DNA of 64,000 nt from Streptomyces liliifuscus (GTDB lineage Bacteria > Actinomycetota > Actinomycetes > Streptomycetales > Streptomycetaceae): positions 1,054,001-1,118,000 of the forward strand of contig NZ_CP066831.1 in assembly GCF_016598615.1 (NCBI RefSeq). Direction: 5' to 3'. The notes under the pieces are model-generated. The model worked only from the letters and a program-made list of their open reading frames with translations, was not told the origin of the DNA and made no database searches. Both the position numbers and the translations under genes were made by a program. The first letter of the stretch is position 1. Each line of letters starts with the position of its first letter. Below, piece by piece: positions 1 to 8,364 of this stretch.

Positions 1-2
1 GG

Positions 3-545
3 GCCCGCACGGCCGGCCAGGTCATCTTCGACAACCGGGCAGGCATCGACGCCGTGTTGGAGTATCTGCACGGCCTCGGCCACCGCCGGGTGACCGTTCT
101 GACCCCGACCCGCCCGAGCACCCCGGACCGGCCCGCCGACGTGTACGTCCGCGAGGCGGCCGACCGCCTCGGGCTCCAGGCCGAACTGGTCCCCTGCCCG
201 CAGGAGTTGGGCGAGGCGACGGCGGTGGCGCGCGGCGTCCTGGAGGGGGCCCACCCCGCGACGGCCGTGTTCTGTTTCTCGGACTCACTGGCGTACGGGG
301 TGTACGCGGCCGCGGCCGAAGCCTCACTGGAGGTGGGCCGGGACGTCTCCGTGGTCGGCTTCGACAACCACCCGGTGTCGCGGGTGCTCACGCCACCGCT
401 GACCACCGTGGACTGGGGGCTGACCCAGATCGCGGCGGAGGCGGCACGGCTGACGGTCGCGGCGATCGAGGGCAAGCGGGTGCGGAAGAAGCGGGTGCTG
501 TGCGCACCGCAGATGAGCGAACGCGGGTCTGCCGTGCGAGTGTGA
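3..545 (+). CDS. LacI-family transcriptional regulator, C-terminal part (5' truncated by window)
   Basis: The frame is already open at the window start, so the N-terminal DNA-binding HTH domain lies outside. The visible 180 residues match the second half of the periplasmic-binding-protein-like sensor domain of LacI/GalR repressors. They begin at a GQVIFDN strand, pass a GLGHRRV segment and an AVFCFSDSLAYGVY strand, and reach the VSVVGFDNHPVS motif typical of the family, followed by the PPLTTV segment. The protein should bind a sugar or similar small ligand and control nearby genes. Its targets are not visible, because the next gene is convergent. The ligand cannot be predicted. Confidence 0.85.
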   Translation, partial: ARTAGQVIFDNRAGIDAVLEYLHGLGHRRVTVLTPTRPSTPDRPADVYVREAADRLGLQAELVPCPQELGEATAVARGVLEGAHPATAVFCFSDSLAYGVYAAAAEASLEVGRDVSVVGFDNHPVSRVLTPPLTTVDWGLTQIAAEAARLTVAAIEGKRVRKKRVLCAPQMSERGSAVRV

Positions 546-730
546 GAGCCGCGCCGGTGTGAAGTCTGAGACCTCGGCGGTTCAGTGGACGTGGAAGGCG
601 GACCGCCACCGCGGCTCCGCTGCTCGATCGCCCCGGGTCAGCCCGGCGAGCGCCTTGCCGAGCGCGCCCTCACCTGGTTCGGTCGGACGCCGTCCGCCCC
701 TATCCGCGACGCTTGCCCTCTCCCCCGCCC

Positions 731-1291
731 TCACCGGTCCGCATCCCGTCGGCGAAGGCCGTCGAGGATGACGCTCATCAGAGGCCTCGCCTTCGACTCC
801 CACTCGTCCCGGTTCAGTCGGCCTAGGTAGGCGATGAGCAGGAGGACCCCGTGGGCGTCGACGTCCGTGCGAATGGAACCGGCCGCTTTCCCTGCGTCCA
901 GCAGGTGACCCAGGGCGCCTTCGATGGGGTTGTGGCTGTGGGCGACGAGGTCCTGCCAGGCGGCCGGCTCCAGCGCCGCCAGGACGCCGCGCTTGATCTC
1001 GGCGTAGTCGATCACTCGGTCGAGCCAGCGACGCAGGGCTTCGACGGGCTCGTGGTCCGCCAGCAGGGCGGAGGAAGCCGTCACGAGTTCCTCGACGTCG
1101 CGCCGGTAGACCTCGGCGAGGAGTGCCTCGCGGTTGGGGAAGTTCCGGTACAGCGTTCCCTGTCCCACACCGGCGCGCTTGGCGATCTCGTTGAGGTGGA
1201 CGTGGCTGGACTCGGCGAGGGCCGCACGGGCGGCCTCCAGGATGCGGGTCCGGTTCCGCTCCGCGTCCGGACGGCGTGCCGGCGTACTCAT
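731..1291 (-). CDS. TetR-family regulator, divergent from an SDR gene
   Basis: A 186-residue protein with an N-terminal TetR HTH (about residues 33-52, INEIAKRAGVGQGTLYRNF-like, with L in the first position) and a helical ligand-binding C-terminus. The ATG at 1291 was chosen because the protein then starts just ahead of the HTH, as is usual in the family. The open frame runs further upstream, but only as antisense of the SDR gene. The gene is divergent from the SDR at 1388. The 96-bp gap between them holds a perfect 19-bp inverted repeat built on a 12-bp palindrome, a likely operator. The regulator probably represses itself and the SDR. The ligand is unknown. Confidence 0.88.
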   Translation of the reverse strand: MSTPARRPDAERNRTRILEAARAALAESSHVHLNEIAKRAGVGQGTLYRNFPNREALLAEVYRRDVEELVTASSALLADHEPVEALRRWLDRVIDYAEIKRGVLAALEPAAWQDLVAHSHNPIEGALGHLLDAGKAAGSIRTDVDAHGVLLLIAYLGRLNRDEWESKARPLMSVILDGLRRRDADR

Positions 1292-1320
1292 AGGTCTCTC
1301 CTGAATGCTCCGCCTCCGAC

Positions 1321-1372
1321 AAGTGGACACGTGTCCGGTAGGCTGGAACACGCACCGGACACGTGTCCACTT
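1321..1372. promoter_or_regulatory. Probable TetR operator: double palindrome
   Basis: Left arm 1321-1339 (aagtggacacgtgtccggt) and right arm 1354-1372 are perfect reverse complements over 19 bp, separated by 14 bp. Each arm itself contains the perfect 12-bp palindrome ggacacgtgtcc. It lies between the divergent TetR and SDR starts, and the right arm ends six bases before the SDR ribosome site at 1378-1382. Binding by the adjacent TetR protein is inferred. Confidence 0.75.
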
Positions 1373-1387
1373 TACTTGGAGGCAGTA

Positions 1388-2128
1388 GTGCTTTCCCTTC
1401 ACGGCAAGATCGTCGCCATCACCGGGGCGAGTGGCGGCATCGGCGAAGCCACGGCCCGGCTGCTCGCCGAGCGCGGCGCCGCGGTCGTCCTCTCGGCGCG
1501 CCGCAGCGAGCGCATCGACGCCATAGCGCGGGACATCAGGGAGCAGGGCGGCCGCGCCGTCACGTGCGTCGTCGACGTCACCAAGGCCGAGGACCTGCGG
1601 CGTCTGGTCGCCACCACGGTCGCCCAGTACGGCCGTGTCGACGTCCTGGTGAACAACGCCGGCATCGCCCCGATCAGCCCGGTGGCCGATCTCGACACCG
1701 AAGGCTGGTCGGCCATGATCGACGTCAACCTTCGCGGCACGCTCAACGGCATCGCCGCCGCGCTGCCCGCCTTCCGTGAGCAGGGCTCGGGCCACCTGGT
1801 GAGCATCGTCTCCGTGGCCGGCCTGTCCGTGTCCCCCTCGATGGCCGTCTACGCGGCGACGAAGAACGCGGTACGCACGGTCCACGAGGGGCTGCGCAAG
1901 GAGTCCACCGACGGAGTTGTGCGCACGACAGCCATCTCGCCGGGCTACATCCGCACCGACCTCGCCGACTCCATGGCAGACCCGCACGTCCGCGAGCAGA
2001 CGCGCAAGAACATGGACGCGATCGGTATCCCTCCGGCGGCGGTCGCCCGCGCGGTGGCCTTCGCCATCGAGCAGCCCGCCGACGTCGAGATCGGCGAGAT
2101 CAACGTTCGCCCGACGGTCCAGGCGTGA
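1388..2128 (+). CDS. SDR-family NAD(P)-dependent oxidoreductase
   Basis: A 246-residue classical short-chain dehydrogenase. It has the cofactor motif TGASGGIG at about residues 12-19, the NNAG strand motif, the catalytic Ser in IVSVAG, and the YAATK catalytic Tyr/Lys pair. The GTG at 1388 is preceded by GGAGG at 1378-1382 with a 5-nt spacer, so the longer open frame upstream is not used. The substrate is unknown; family members oxidise or reduce alcohols and ketones. It is divergent from the TetR gene and shares its operator region, so it is the likely regulated target. It ends 16 bp from the convergent alcohol dehydrogenase. Confidence 0.88.
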   Translation: MLSLHGKIVAITGASGGIGEATARLLAERGAAVVLSARRSERIDAIARDIREQGGRAVTCVVDVTKAEDLRRLVATTVAQYGRVDVLVNNAGIAPISPVADLDTEGWSAMIDVNLRGTLNGIAAALPAFREQGSGHLVSIVSVAGLSVSPSMAVYAATKNAVRTVHEGLRKESTDGVVRTTAISPGYIRTDLADSMADPHVREQTRKNMDAIGIPPAAVARAVAFAIEQPADVEIGEINVRPTVQA

Positions 2129-2144
2129 CGCTCACCGTCACCGG

Positions 2145-3116
2145 TCAGGTCGGCGGTACGACGACGATGACGACATTGCCGATCTTCTGGCCCGTCTCGA
2201 CATACCGATAGGCGTCGACGATCCGCTCCAGTGGATACCGTCGGTCGATGACCGGACTGAATTCTCCCGACTCCATCAGGGCCCGGAAATACCGCGCCAT
2301 CTCCTGGTCCTGCTTCGGAAAGGGGAACTTGACTTTCCTGCCGCGGAACAGAGGCGTGACGAGTGGCAGGAGAAGGTTCTGACACCAGGGGCCCAGGTCC
2401 GACGACAGATAGACCCCGCCGGGCTTCAACAGCCGCTTGCAGCGGCCGAACGTGCTCTTGCCGACGGCGTCGAACACCGCGTCATACCGTTGCTCGTCCC
2501 GGGTGAAGTCCTGGGCCGTGTGGTCCACGACCCGGTCCGCGCCCAGCCCCTTGACCAGTTCCATGTGCGGCCCGTCGCACACCGCGGTCACGGTGGCTCC
2601 ATGGTGTTTGAGGAGTTGCACGGCTGCCGAGCCGATGGCGCCGGTCGCGCCGTACACGAGGACGTCCTGTCCGGGTCGGACGCCCGCCTTGTTGACGAAG
2701 GCCAGCGCGTAGTGGGATCCCTCGGTACCGGGAGCGGCCTTCTCGAAGGTCACACCGCTCGGCATGGTCGCGATGGCGCCGTCGTGCGGAACCGACAGGT
2801 ACTCGGCATGGGTTCCGAACCGGCCCTCGTTGTAGCCGAACACCCGGTCGCCGGCCTCGAAGGACGTGACACCGCTGCCGACCGCTTCCACCACTCCCGC
2901 GTACTCGGTCCCGAGCACCGTACGCCGGGGCCGGACAAGGCCGGTGAATACGCGTACGAAGAAGGGACTGGCCGCCCGGTAGGCACAGTCCGTGCGGTTG
3001 ACCGTCGTCGCGTGCACCCTCACCAGAACGTCGTGGTCCCCGATCGATGGCTCGGCCACCTCGGCGACCCGGATCACTCCGGGCGGACCGTACCGGTTGT
3101 GCACCGCTGCTTTCAT
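2145..3116 (-). CDS. Zinc-independent MDR alcohol dehydrogenase / quinone oxidoreductase-like
   Basis: A 323-residue medium-chain dehydrogenase/reductase. The N-terminal GroES-like domain contains the NRTDCAYR and VLGTEYAGVVEAVG segments. The Rossmann segment VYGATGAIGSAAVQLLK lies near residue 150, and the C-terminus VETGQKIGNVVI is typical of the quinone-reductase branch. The catalytic-zinc ligand pattern (GHE) is replaced by GTEYAG, which points to a zinc-free NADPH-dependent reductase. The start at 3116 gives the usual MKAAVHNRYGPP N-terminus. It is divergent from the aminotransferase at 3172. The substrate is unknown. Confidence 0.85.
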   Translation of the reverse strand: MKAAVHNRYGPPGVIRVAEVAEPSIGDHDVLVRVHATTVNRTDCAYRAASPFFVRVFTGLVRPRRTVLGTEYAGVVEAVGSGVTSFEAGDRVFGYNEGRFGTHAEYLSVPHDGAIATMPSGVTFEKAAPGTEGSHYALAFVNKAGVRPGQDVLVYGATGAIGSAAVQLLKHHGATVTAVCDGPHMELVKGLGADRVVDHTAQDFTRDEQRYDAVFDAVGKSTFGRCKRLLKPGGVYLSSDLGPWCQNLLLPLVTPLFRGRKVKFPFPKQDQEMARYFRALMESGEFSPVIDRRYPLERIVDAYRYVETGQKIGNVVIVVVPPT

Positions 3117-3171
3117 GGGCGAACGATAGCGGCACGGTCTCATCGTGCTCGCCCGGACGTTGGAGGATCGC

Positions 3172-4419
3172 GTGACCGAAACGACGAGGCAGGCAGCATC
3201 CGAGGACGCCGAAACCGGGCGGACCGATCCACTCGTGCAGGTGTCCCTGCAGCAGTTGCGCAGGCGTACCAGCATGAAGTGGCGCGTCCATCCCGAGGAC
3301 GTACTGCCCCTGTGGGTGGCGGAGATGGACGTTCCGCTGGCTCCCTGCGTCGCCGACGCGCTGCACAGAGCCATCGGCCTCGGCGACACCGGGTACCCGC
3401 ACGGGACCGCCTACGCCGAGGCCCTGGCCGCCTTCGCGGCCGACCGCTGGCAGTGGGGCGGCTTTCGCGTCGAGAACACGGCCATCGTGCCCGACGTCAT
3501 GCTGGGCATCGTCGAGGTTCTGCGTCTCATCACCGACCCCGGCGATGCCGTCGTCGTGTGCTCGCCCGTCTATCCGCCGTTCTACGCGTTCGTCAGCCAC
3601 GACGCCCGCGAGGTGATCGAGGCTCCCCTCGGACCCGACCTGCGTATGGACCTCGATGCCCTGGAGGACGCATTCGTACGGGCGCGGCGGCACGGCCGAT
3701 GTCCGGCGTTTCTGCTGTGCAATCCGCACAACCCGAGCGGTGTCGTGCACACCCGCCAGGAACTCGAGGCCGTCGCCGCACTCGCCCGTCGGCACGGCGT
3801 CCGTGTGGTCTCGGACGAGATCCACGCGCCGCTCGTACTGCCGGGCGCCACGTTCACGCCGTTCCTCAGTGTGTCCGGGTCCGAGAACGGCTTCGCCCTG
3901 ATGTCCGCCTCCAAGGCGTGGAACCTCGCCGGGCTCAAAGCCGCCCTGGCCATCGCGGGTGAAGAGTCTGCCGCGGACCTTCGCCGGATGCCCGAGGAAG
4001 TGGGTCACGGGCCCAGCCATCTCGGGATCCTCGCCCATACGGCCGCGTTCCAGGACGGCGGGGACTGGCTCGACGAACTGCTGGGCGGGCTCGACGCGAA
4101 CCGAACCCTGCTGGGCCGGCTCATCGAGGAACATCTCCCCGGCATCCGGTATCTGCCGCCCCAGGGCACCTACTTGGCCTGGCTGGACTGCACACGGCTG
4201 GGACTGCACGACGAACCCCAAGCCACCGGCCCGGGCGTCGTGGCCGACCTCGCCGGACCGGCGCAAATGTTCCTCGACGAAGCCCGCGTCGCCCTCAGCT
4301 CCGGCCATGTCTTCGGCACCGGCGGCGCGGGATGCGTACGCCTCAACTTCGCCGCGTCACCGGCCGTCCTGCGCGAGGCGCTGGACAGGATGGGGCGCGC
4401 GGTGCGGCAGTTGAGGTGA
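3172..4419 (+). CDS. MalY/PatB-type PLP aminotransferase (probable cystathionine beta-lyase)
   Basis: A 415-residue fold-type I PLP enzyme. The landmarks are LPLWVAEMD near the N-terminus (a MalY/PatB hallmark), the CNPHNPSG motif, [12 protein letters not shown] carrying the PLP-contacting Asp, and [12 protein letters not shown] carrying the Schiff-base lysine. Family members cleave C-S bonds of cystathionine-like substrates or act as transaminases. The GTG at 3172 was chosen because GGAGG at 3162-3166 sits 5 nt upstream. It is divergent from the MDR dehydrogenase, sharing only 55 bp, so the two promoters probably overlap. The exact substrate is open. Confidence 0.88.
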   Translation: MTETTRQAASEDAETGRTDPLVQVSLQQLRRRTSMKWRVHPEDVLPLWVAEMDVPLAPCVADALHRAIGLGDTGYPHGTAYAEALAAFAADRWQWGGFRVENTAIVPDVMLGIVEVLRLITDPGDAVVVCSPVYPPFYAFVSHDAREVIEAPLGPDLRMDLDALEDAFVRARRHGRCPAFLLCNPHNPSGVVHTRQELEAVAALARRHGVRVVSDEIHAPLVLPGATFTPFLSVSGSENGFALMSASKAWNLAGLKAALAIAGEESAADLRRMPEEVGHGPSHLGILAHTAAFQDGGDWLDELLGGLDANRTLLGRLIEEHLPGIRYLPPQGTYLAWLDCTRLGLHDEPQATGPGVVADLAGPAQMFLDEARVALSSGHVFGTGGAGCVRLNFAASPAVLREALDRMGRAVRQLR

Positions 4420-4441
4420 GGCCGTCACCCGCGCCCCGGCG

Positions 4442-5860
4442 TCAGCGGCCGGTGCGGATCAGGCTCGTCAGATAGCGCCACAGTGATGAGCGCTGTCGGG
4501 CGGAGGGATCCGGCAGCGCCGTCTCGGTGGATTCCGCCGCCGGGTCGTGCGCCGACGGCTGATCGGGCACCGGCGGCTGGTCGGGCATCGAGGCGAGTTC
4601 GTACCGTACGGGCAGCGAGCGCAGGCCCCGCATGAAGGGCGAGGAGCGCCACGGGAGTTGGTCGACGGGGAGGGCGAGGTCGAGGTGGGAGAACCGCTCG
4701 AACAGGCGGCTCACCCCGACCGCCGCGACCGTGGACGCGAGTTCGCGCGCCGGGCACTGACGGCGGCCCGCGCCCCAGGACAGATGCGCCCGAGTGCTGA
4801 CGGTGGTGCTCTTCGCCGCGCTGTCGGCGAAGAGCGGGTCGGCGTGCGCCGCCGCCGAGGAGACCCAGACCGGGTCGCCCGCGCGGATCGTGTAGTTCCC
4901 GAGCGGGGTGTCCTTGGCGGCGAAGCGCGGCACGAAGTTCACCAGCGGCGGCTTTCGCATGACCACCCGGTTCATGGTCTCCCTGACCATCCCGGCGGAC
5001 AGGCTGGCTCGCGCACCGCCGTCTCCCGAGAGGACCTCGACCACCGTGTTGGAGATGAGGATGCCGACATGGTCGGACGTCATGCCCAGCAGCATGAACA
5101 GCTCACGGGCCAACTCGTCGAGCGAGAGGTCCGGGTGTGCGGCGAGCAGGTGCGAGGGGAAGTCGTCCCCCGGCGTCTTCAGCTTCATCGCGGCCAGTTC
5201 CGCCAGCGTCGCCAGCAGGCGATCCAGGGCGGGCTCCGCGTCCGGACCGGCGTCCAGGACCCGCCACATGTCCATCAGCGCGTCGTCGCCCTGTGAACCG
5301 GGGAAGCCGAGCAGGTGACTTGCCACCATCAGCGGCAGGGGCCGGGAGAACTGGGCGGACAGGTCCGCGAGGCCCGTTCCGCCGGCCTGGCCCACCAGGG
5401 TGATCAGTTCGTCGGCGTAGGCGGTGACGGCCGTCTTGAGCTTCTTGGCCTGGGGATGGCGGGGGTCCTGGAACGGCCTGAGAGCCGTGTCCCACGCAGA
5501 TCGCAACTGCGGGTATCCGGGGCCGCCCTGGATCAGGATGTGGTTGACCTCCAGGGACGGCCCGAGCGGCCAGTCGGAGGGCACACGGCCCTCCGAGCGG
5601 GCCCGCCAGTTCTCCAGGCCCTTCGGCCATCCGTCGTCGTCCTGGAGCACATCGAGTGCCTCGCGGTAGCCGAGGACCAACCAGGCGGGTACGCCGAGGA
5701 GATCGACCGGCGCGACCGGGCCGTGACGCTGCCTCAGCCGTTCGTACACCAGCGAGGGGCGCGTCTCGTAGTCCCGGGTGAGCAGCGGCTCGGGAGTCAT
5801 CGCCTCCAGCGGTGTGCCGTCCAGGTCCACGGATCCGCCGTCGCCCAACTGGGATTCCAT
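4442..5860 (-). CDS. Cytochrome P450 of unusual type (no ExxR; CYP157-like)
   Basis: A 472-residue P450-like protein with a heme-ligand loop WGAGRRQCPAREL and the thiolate cysteine at about residue 369. Two near-universal P450 features are altered. The K-helix reads ETMNR, so Arg is missing from the ExxR position and appears one residue later. The I-helix reads LLGMTSDH where an acid-Thr pair is expected. The CYP157 family of Streptomyces is known to lack ExxR, and this protein fits that group best. The C-terminal 60 residues after the P450 fold are Pro- and Ser-rich. The ATG at 5860 gives a normal N-terminus. Redox partner and substrate are unknown. Confidence 0.85.
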   Translation of the reverse strand: MESQLGDGGSVDLDGTPLEAMTPEPLLTRDYETRPSLVYERLRQRHGPVAPVDLLGVPAWLVLGYREALDVLQDDDGWPKGLENWRARSEGRVPSDWPLGPSLEVNHILIQGGPGYPQLRSAWDTALRPFQDPRHPQAKKLKTAVTAYADELITLVGQAGGTGLADLSAQFSRPLPLMVASHLLGFPGSQGDDALMDMWRVLDAGPDAEPALDRLLATLAELAAMKLKTPGDDFPSHLLAAHPDLSLDELARELFMLLGMTSDHVGILISNTVVEVLSGDGGARASLSAGMVRETMNRVVMRKPPLVNFVPRFAAKDTPLGNYTIRAGDPVWVSSAAAHADPLFADSAAKSTTVSTRAHLSWGAGRRQCPARELASTVAAVGVSRLFERFSHLDLALPVDQLPWRSSPFMRGLRSLPVRYELASMPDQPPVPDQPSAHDPAAESTETALPDPSARQRSSLWRYLTSLIRTGR

Positions 5861-6008
5861 CGTCTTGCCGCCCTTCCGCACTCCCCGTACCGGCTCGCCT
5901 TCAGCCGGTAGTTGGAAACGTGGGGACCTTACCCCAGGGCACATACGTGGGCGAACGACGGGTGCCACCGTGACATCGTCGTTCGTGTGCGGGACCGCGC
6001 GTCGCGTG

Positions 6009-7115
6009 TCAGGCCGCGGAGTACCCCAGTTGGCGTCTCATATAGGGGGTCATGAGGGTCTTGGCCTTGGCCAGGGTGGTGGTGCGTCCGCCGAGTACCG
6101 CGGTCTCGCCGCCGAGCACGGGCAGCATGGTCACTCCGTCCGCCTGGCCGAACGGCACGATGAGCGGGGTGCGGTGGATCGGCCGGTACGAGCGGGACTG
6201 CGTGCGGTGTTTGCCCGAACTGCCCAGGTAGGCGCGGATGTTGTGGGCGGCGAGGTCCGCCTGCGCGAGCGCGGCGGGGGTGATCTTGAGCTCGCTCGCG
6301 TCGTTCACGTCGCCGACCGCGAATACATCCAGTCGGCCCTCGGCCCGGAGCATCCGGTCGACCTTCACATGCCCGCTCGCGTTCAGCCAGTCACCGTGGC
6401 CGGCCAGGCGCAGCCAGAGCGTGTTGGGGGTGGTGCCCGTCGCCCAGAAGGAGCGGTCGGCCTCCACCACGTTCCCGCGCGCGTCGCGGTACGTACCGAA
6501 GTCGTGGCCCGGGGACATGAACGAGTCGAGCCGCACCTCCACGTCGTGGGACTCCAGCCAGGCGAGGGCCTTGCGCCCCGCCCGCTCGCTGCCCGTGGAG
6601 TGGAGCAGGGTCGGGCCGGAGTGGGCGAGCGTGACCCGGGCGTCCGGCCGGGCCAGGCGGATCTCGGCGCTCAGTTCGACACCGGAGGGTCCGCCGCCGA
6701 CGACAAGGACATGATCGGCGGTGGCGACGTTCTGCTGGTGTCCGGCGAACGACTTGGCCGCCTCCTCCGCGGTGGTGCCGGAGAAGCGGGCCGGTTCCGG
6801 ATAGTCGGCGCCGGTCGCGATCACCACGACGTCGTACGGGAGGCGCTCGCCGGTGGCCAGCACCACCTCCCGCTCGGCGGTGTCGACACGGACGGCCTTG
6901 CCCACCGCCACCCGGCCGTTGCCGAGGAGCCGGTCGTACGGGATGAACGGGGCCATGGTCCATTCCGGGCGCACACCGGCGCGCAGGGAGGCGATGCGAT
7001 GGAAGAAGACCTCTTTGCGATCGACCAGCGTGACCCGCGCCGTGCCGTCCAGCCGTTTCGCCAGGCGGACGCCCGCATAGCCGCCGCCGATCACCACTAC
7101 GTCGCCGTCACGCAC
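6009..7115 (-). CDS. FAD/NAD(P)-dependent oxidoreductase, NDH-2 / AIF-like
   Basis: A 368-residue two-dinucleotide-binding-domain flavoprotein. The FAD-binding motif DVVVIGGGYAGVRLAKRL is at the N-terminus, the NAD(P)-binding motif HVLVVGGGPSGVELSAEI lies near residue 150, and the second FAD contact FAVGDVND precedes an ITPAALAQA helix. Family members oxidise NAD(P)H and pass electrons to quinones or other acceptors. No C-terminal membrane helix is evident. The GTG at 7115 has AGGAG 7 nt upstream, which is better than the upstream ATG at 7178. It lies 148 bp upstream of the P450 on the same strand, so an electron-transfer link is possible but unproven. Confidence 0.85.
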   Translation of the reverse strand: MRDGDVVVIGGGYAGVRLAKRLDGTARVTLVDRKEVFFHRIASLRAGVRPEWTMAPFIPYDRLLGNGRVAVGKAVRVDTAEREVVLATGERLPYDVVVIATGADYPEPARFSGTTAEEAAKSFAGHQQNVATADHVLVVGGGPSGVELSAEIRLARPDARVTLAHSGPTLLHSTGSERAGRKALAWLESHDVEVRLDSFMSPGHDFGTYRDARGNVVEADRSFWATGTTPNTLWLRLAGHGDWLNASGHVKVDRMLRAEGRLDVFAVGDVNDASELKITPAALAQADLAAHNIRAYLGSSGKHRTQSRSYRPIHRTPLIVPFGQADGVTMLPVLGGETAVLGGRTTTLAKAKTLMTPYMRRQLGYSAA

Positions 7116-7440
7116 GCCGAATCTCCTGTGCCTCTGGGGGGCGAGGGCCGCGGCGGGTGGGGCGCCGACATCGACCACTCGACTGTCGGCGAGCGTAACG
7201 CTTGAAACCTAAAGGGCTCATGAACTTCTGTGCGCGTTCTGTGAAGTGACGGCACGGATGTCGACTTTCGGCCCGCCCGGAGAACGCAATCAAGTCATTG
7301 GCCGACGAAGCACGGACAGGTTGGGCCGGTGGATTTACATGATCCAAACCCGGGGAATAACGTGGCTCTCCACGACTGGTGCCCGACAGGTTCGCGGTTC
7401 TCGCACTACGTACACACATACGTACACAACAGGAGTGTCC
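7116..7440. other. Divergent intergenic region (325 bp) with promoters
   Basis: The gap between the flavoprotein (leftward) and the methyltransferase (rightward) holds no convincing gene. It contains a locally AT-richer stretch around 7205-7300 and, just before the methyltransferase, a tandem tacgtacaca repeat annotated separately. Promoters for both genes are expected here. Confidence 0.5.
7407..7428. repeat. Two tacgtacaca direct repeats upstream of methyltransferase
   Basis: The decamer tacgtacaca occurs at 7407-7416 and 7419-7428, a 12-bp period, just ahead of the AGGAG ribosome site at 7431-7435. Each copy contains the palindrome tacgta. The spacing of about one helical turn suggests an operator, perhaps for the convergent XRE regulator; that link is a guess. 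Confidence 0.45.
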
Positions 7441-8256
7441 ATGACTGATGCACGAGAGAACTCCGACCAGGAGGCACTCGCCAAGATCGACACCACCGTG
7501 CCGCAATCGGCCCGGATCTGGAACTACTGGCTGGGCGGCAAGGACAACTACGAGGTCGACCGCATAGCCGGTGACGCCTTCCGCGACATTTTCCCGGGGA
7601 TCGAGACAGGAGCCCGCGCCGCCCGGTACTTTCTCGCCCGCGCAGTCCGTCATCTGGCCGCCGAGGAGGGAATCCGGCAGTTCCTGGACATCGGCACCGG
7701 GCTGCCGAACGTGGACAACACCCATGAGATCGCCCAGCGGGTGGCCCCGGAGTGCCGGATCGTCTACGTCGACAACGACCCCTTGGTGCTCGCACACGCC
7801 CGCGCGCTGCTGGTCAGCAGCTCGGTGGGTGTCACCAACTACGTCGACGCCGATCTGCGCGACCCGAGCACGATCCTGCGGGAAGCGGCGAAGACGCTGG
7901 ACTTCGACCAGCCGGTCGCCCTCATGCTGATGGGCATCCTCGGCCACATCGAGGACCACGACGAAGCGCGTTCGATCGTGCGGCAGTTGGTGGACGGTCT
8001 GCCCTCCGGCAGCTTCCTCGTGCAGTACGACAGCACCGACACCAGCGACGCCTATGTCGATGCCATCAGGCAGTACAACGAGGGTGGCTCGATCCCGTAC
8101 ATCCTGCGCAGCCCCGCGCAGATCGAGCGCTACTTCGACGGTCTGGAACTGCTCGAACCCGGCGTGGCATCGTGCTCGCGCTGGCGTCCTGACACCGAGG
8201 CCCTGGGTCTCCCGGCGGAAGTGCATCAGTACGGAGGCGTCGCCCTCAAGCGCTGA
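7441..8256 (+). CDS. SAM-dependent methyltransferase, SAV2177-like (DUF574 / Methyltransf_19)
   Basis: A 271-residue protein of an actinobacterial methyltransferase family. The landmarks are the family signature RIWNYWLGGKDNYEVDR near residue 25, the SAM-binding motif FLDIGTGLP near residue 80, an acidic YVDNDP strand end, and a C-terminal YFDGLELLEPGV segment. The ATG follows AGGAG with a 5-nt spacer. Natural substrates are mostly unknown; these genes often sit next to XRE/DUF5753 regulators, as here (convergent, 108 bp away). A paralogue is cut by the right edge of the window at 63752. Confidence 0.88.
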   Translation: MTDARENSDQEALAKIDTTVPQSARIWNYWLGGKDNYEVDRIAGDAFRDIFPGIETGARAARYFLARAVRHLAAEEGIRQFLDIGTGLPNVDNTHEIAQRVAPECRIVYVDNDPLVLAHARALLVSSSVGVTNYVDADLRDPSTILREAAKTLDFDQPVALMLMGILGHIEDHDEARSIVRQLVDGLPSGSFLVQYDSTDTSDAYVDAIRQYNEGGSIPYILRSPAQIERYFDGLELLEPGVASCSRWRPDTEALGLPAEVHQYGGVALKR

Positions 8257-8364
8257 AGTCCCCCGCCCGGCGGCCCACTTGGCGTACGCCGCCGCCGTGG
8301 CGGTCGCCGGGCGCGACGACCGGCACGCGTTCGCTCCGCCATCGCGAGTCCTGATCCGCTCGGG

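Noticed and set aside
1292..1987. Long extension of the TetR frame across the SDR gene.
   Set aside because: It is the complementary frame of the SDR coding sequence; high GC makes such frames common, and the HTH begins just after 1291.
1917..3962. A 681-residue frame on the plus strand through the alcohol dehydrogenase.
   Set aside because: Arg/Pro-rich composition with no motifs, and it overlaps well-supported genes on both strands.
8257..8364. Hairpin after the methyltransferase (cgcccggcg / cgccgggcg).
   Set aside because: The 9-bp stem has a loop of about 35 nt, too weak to call a terminator.
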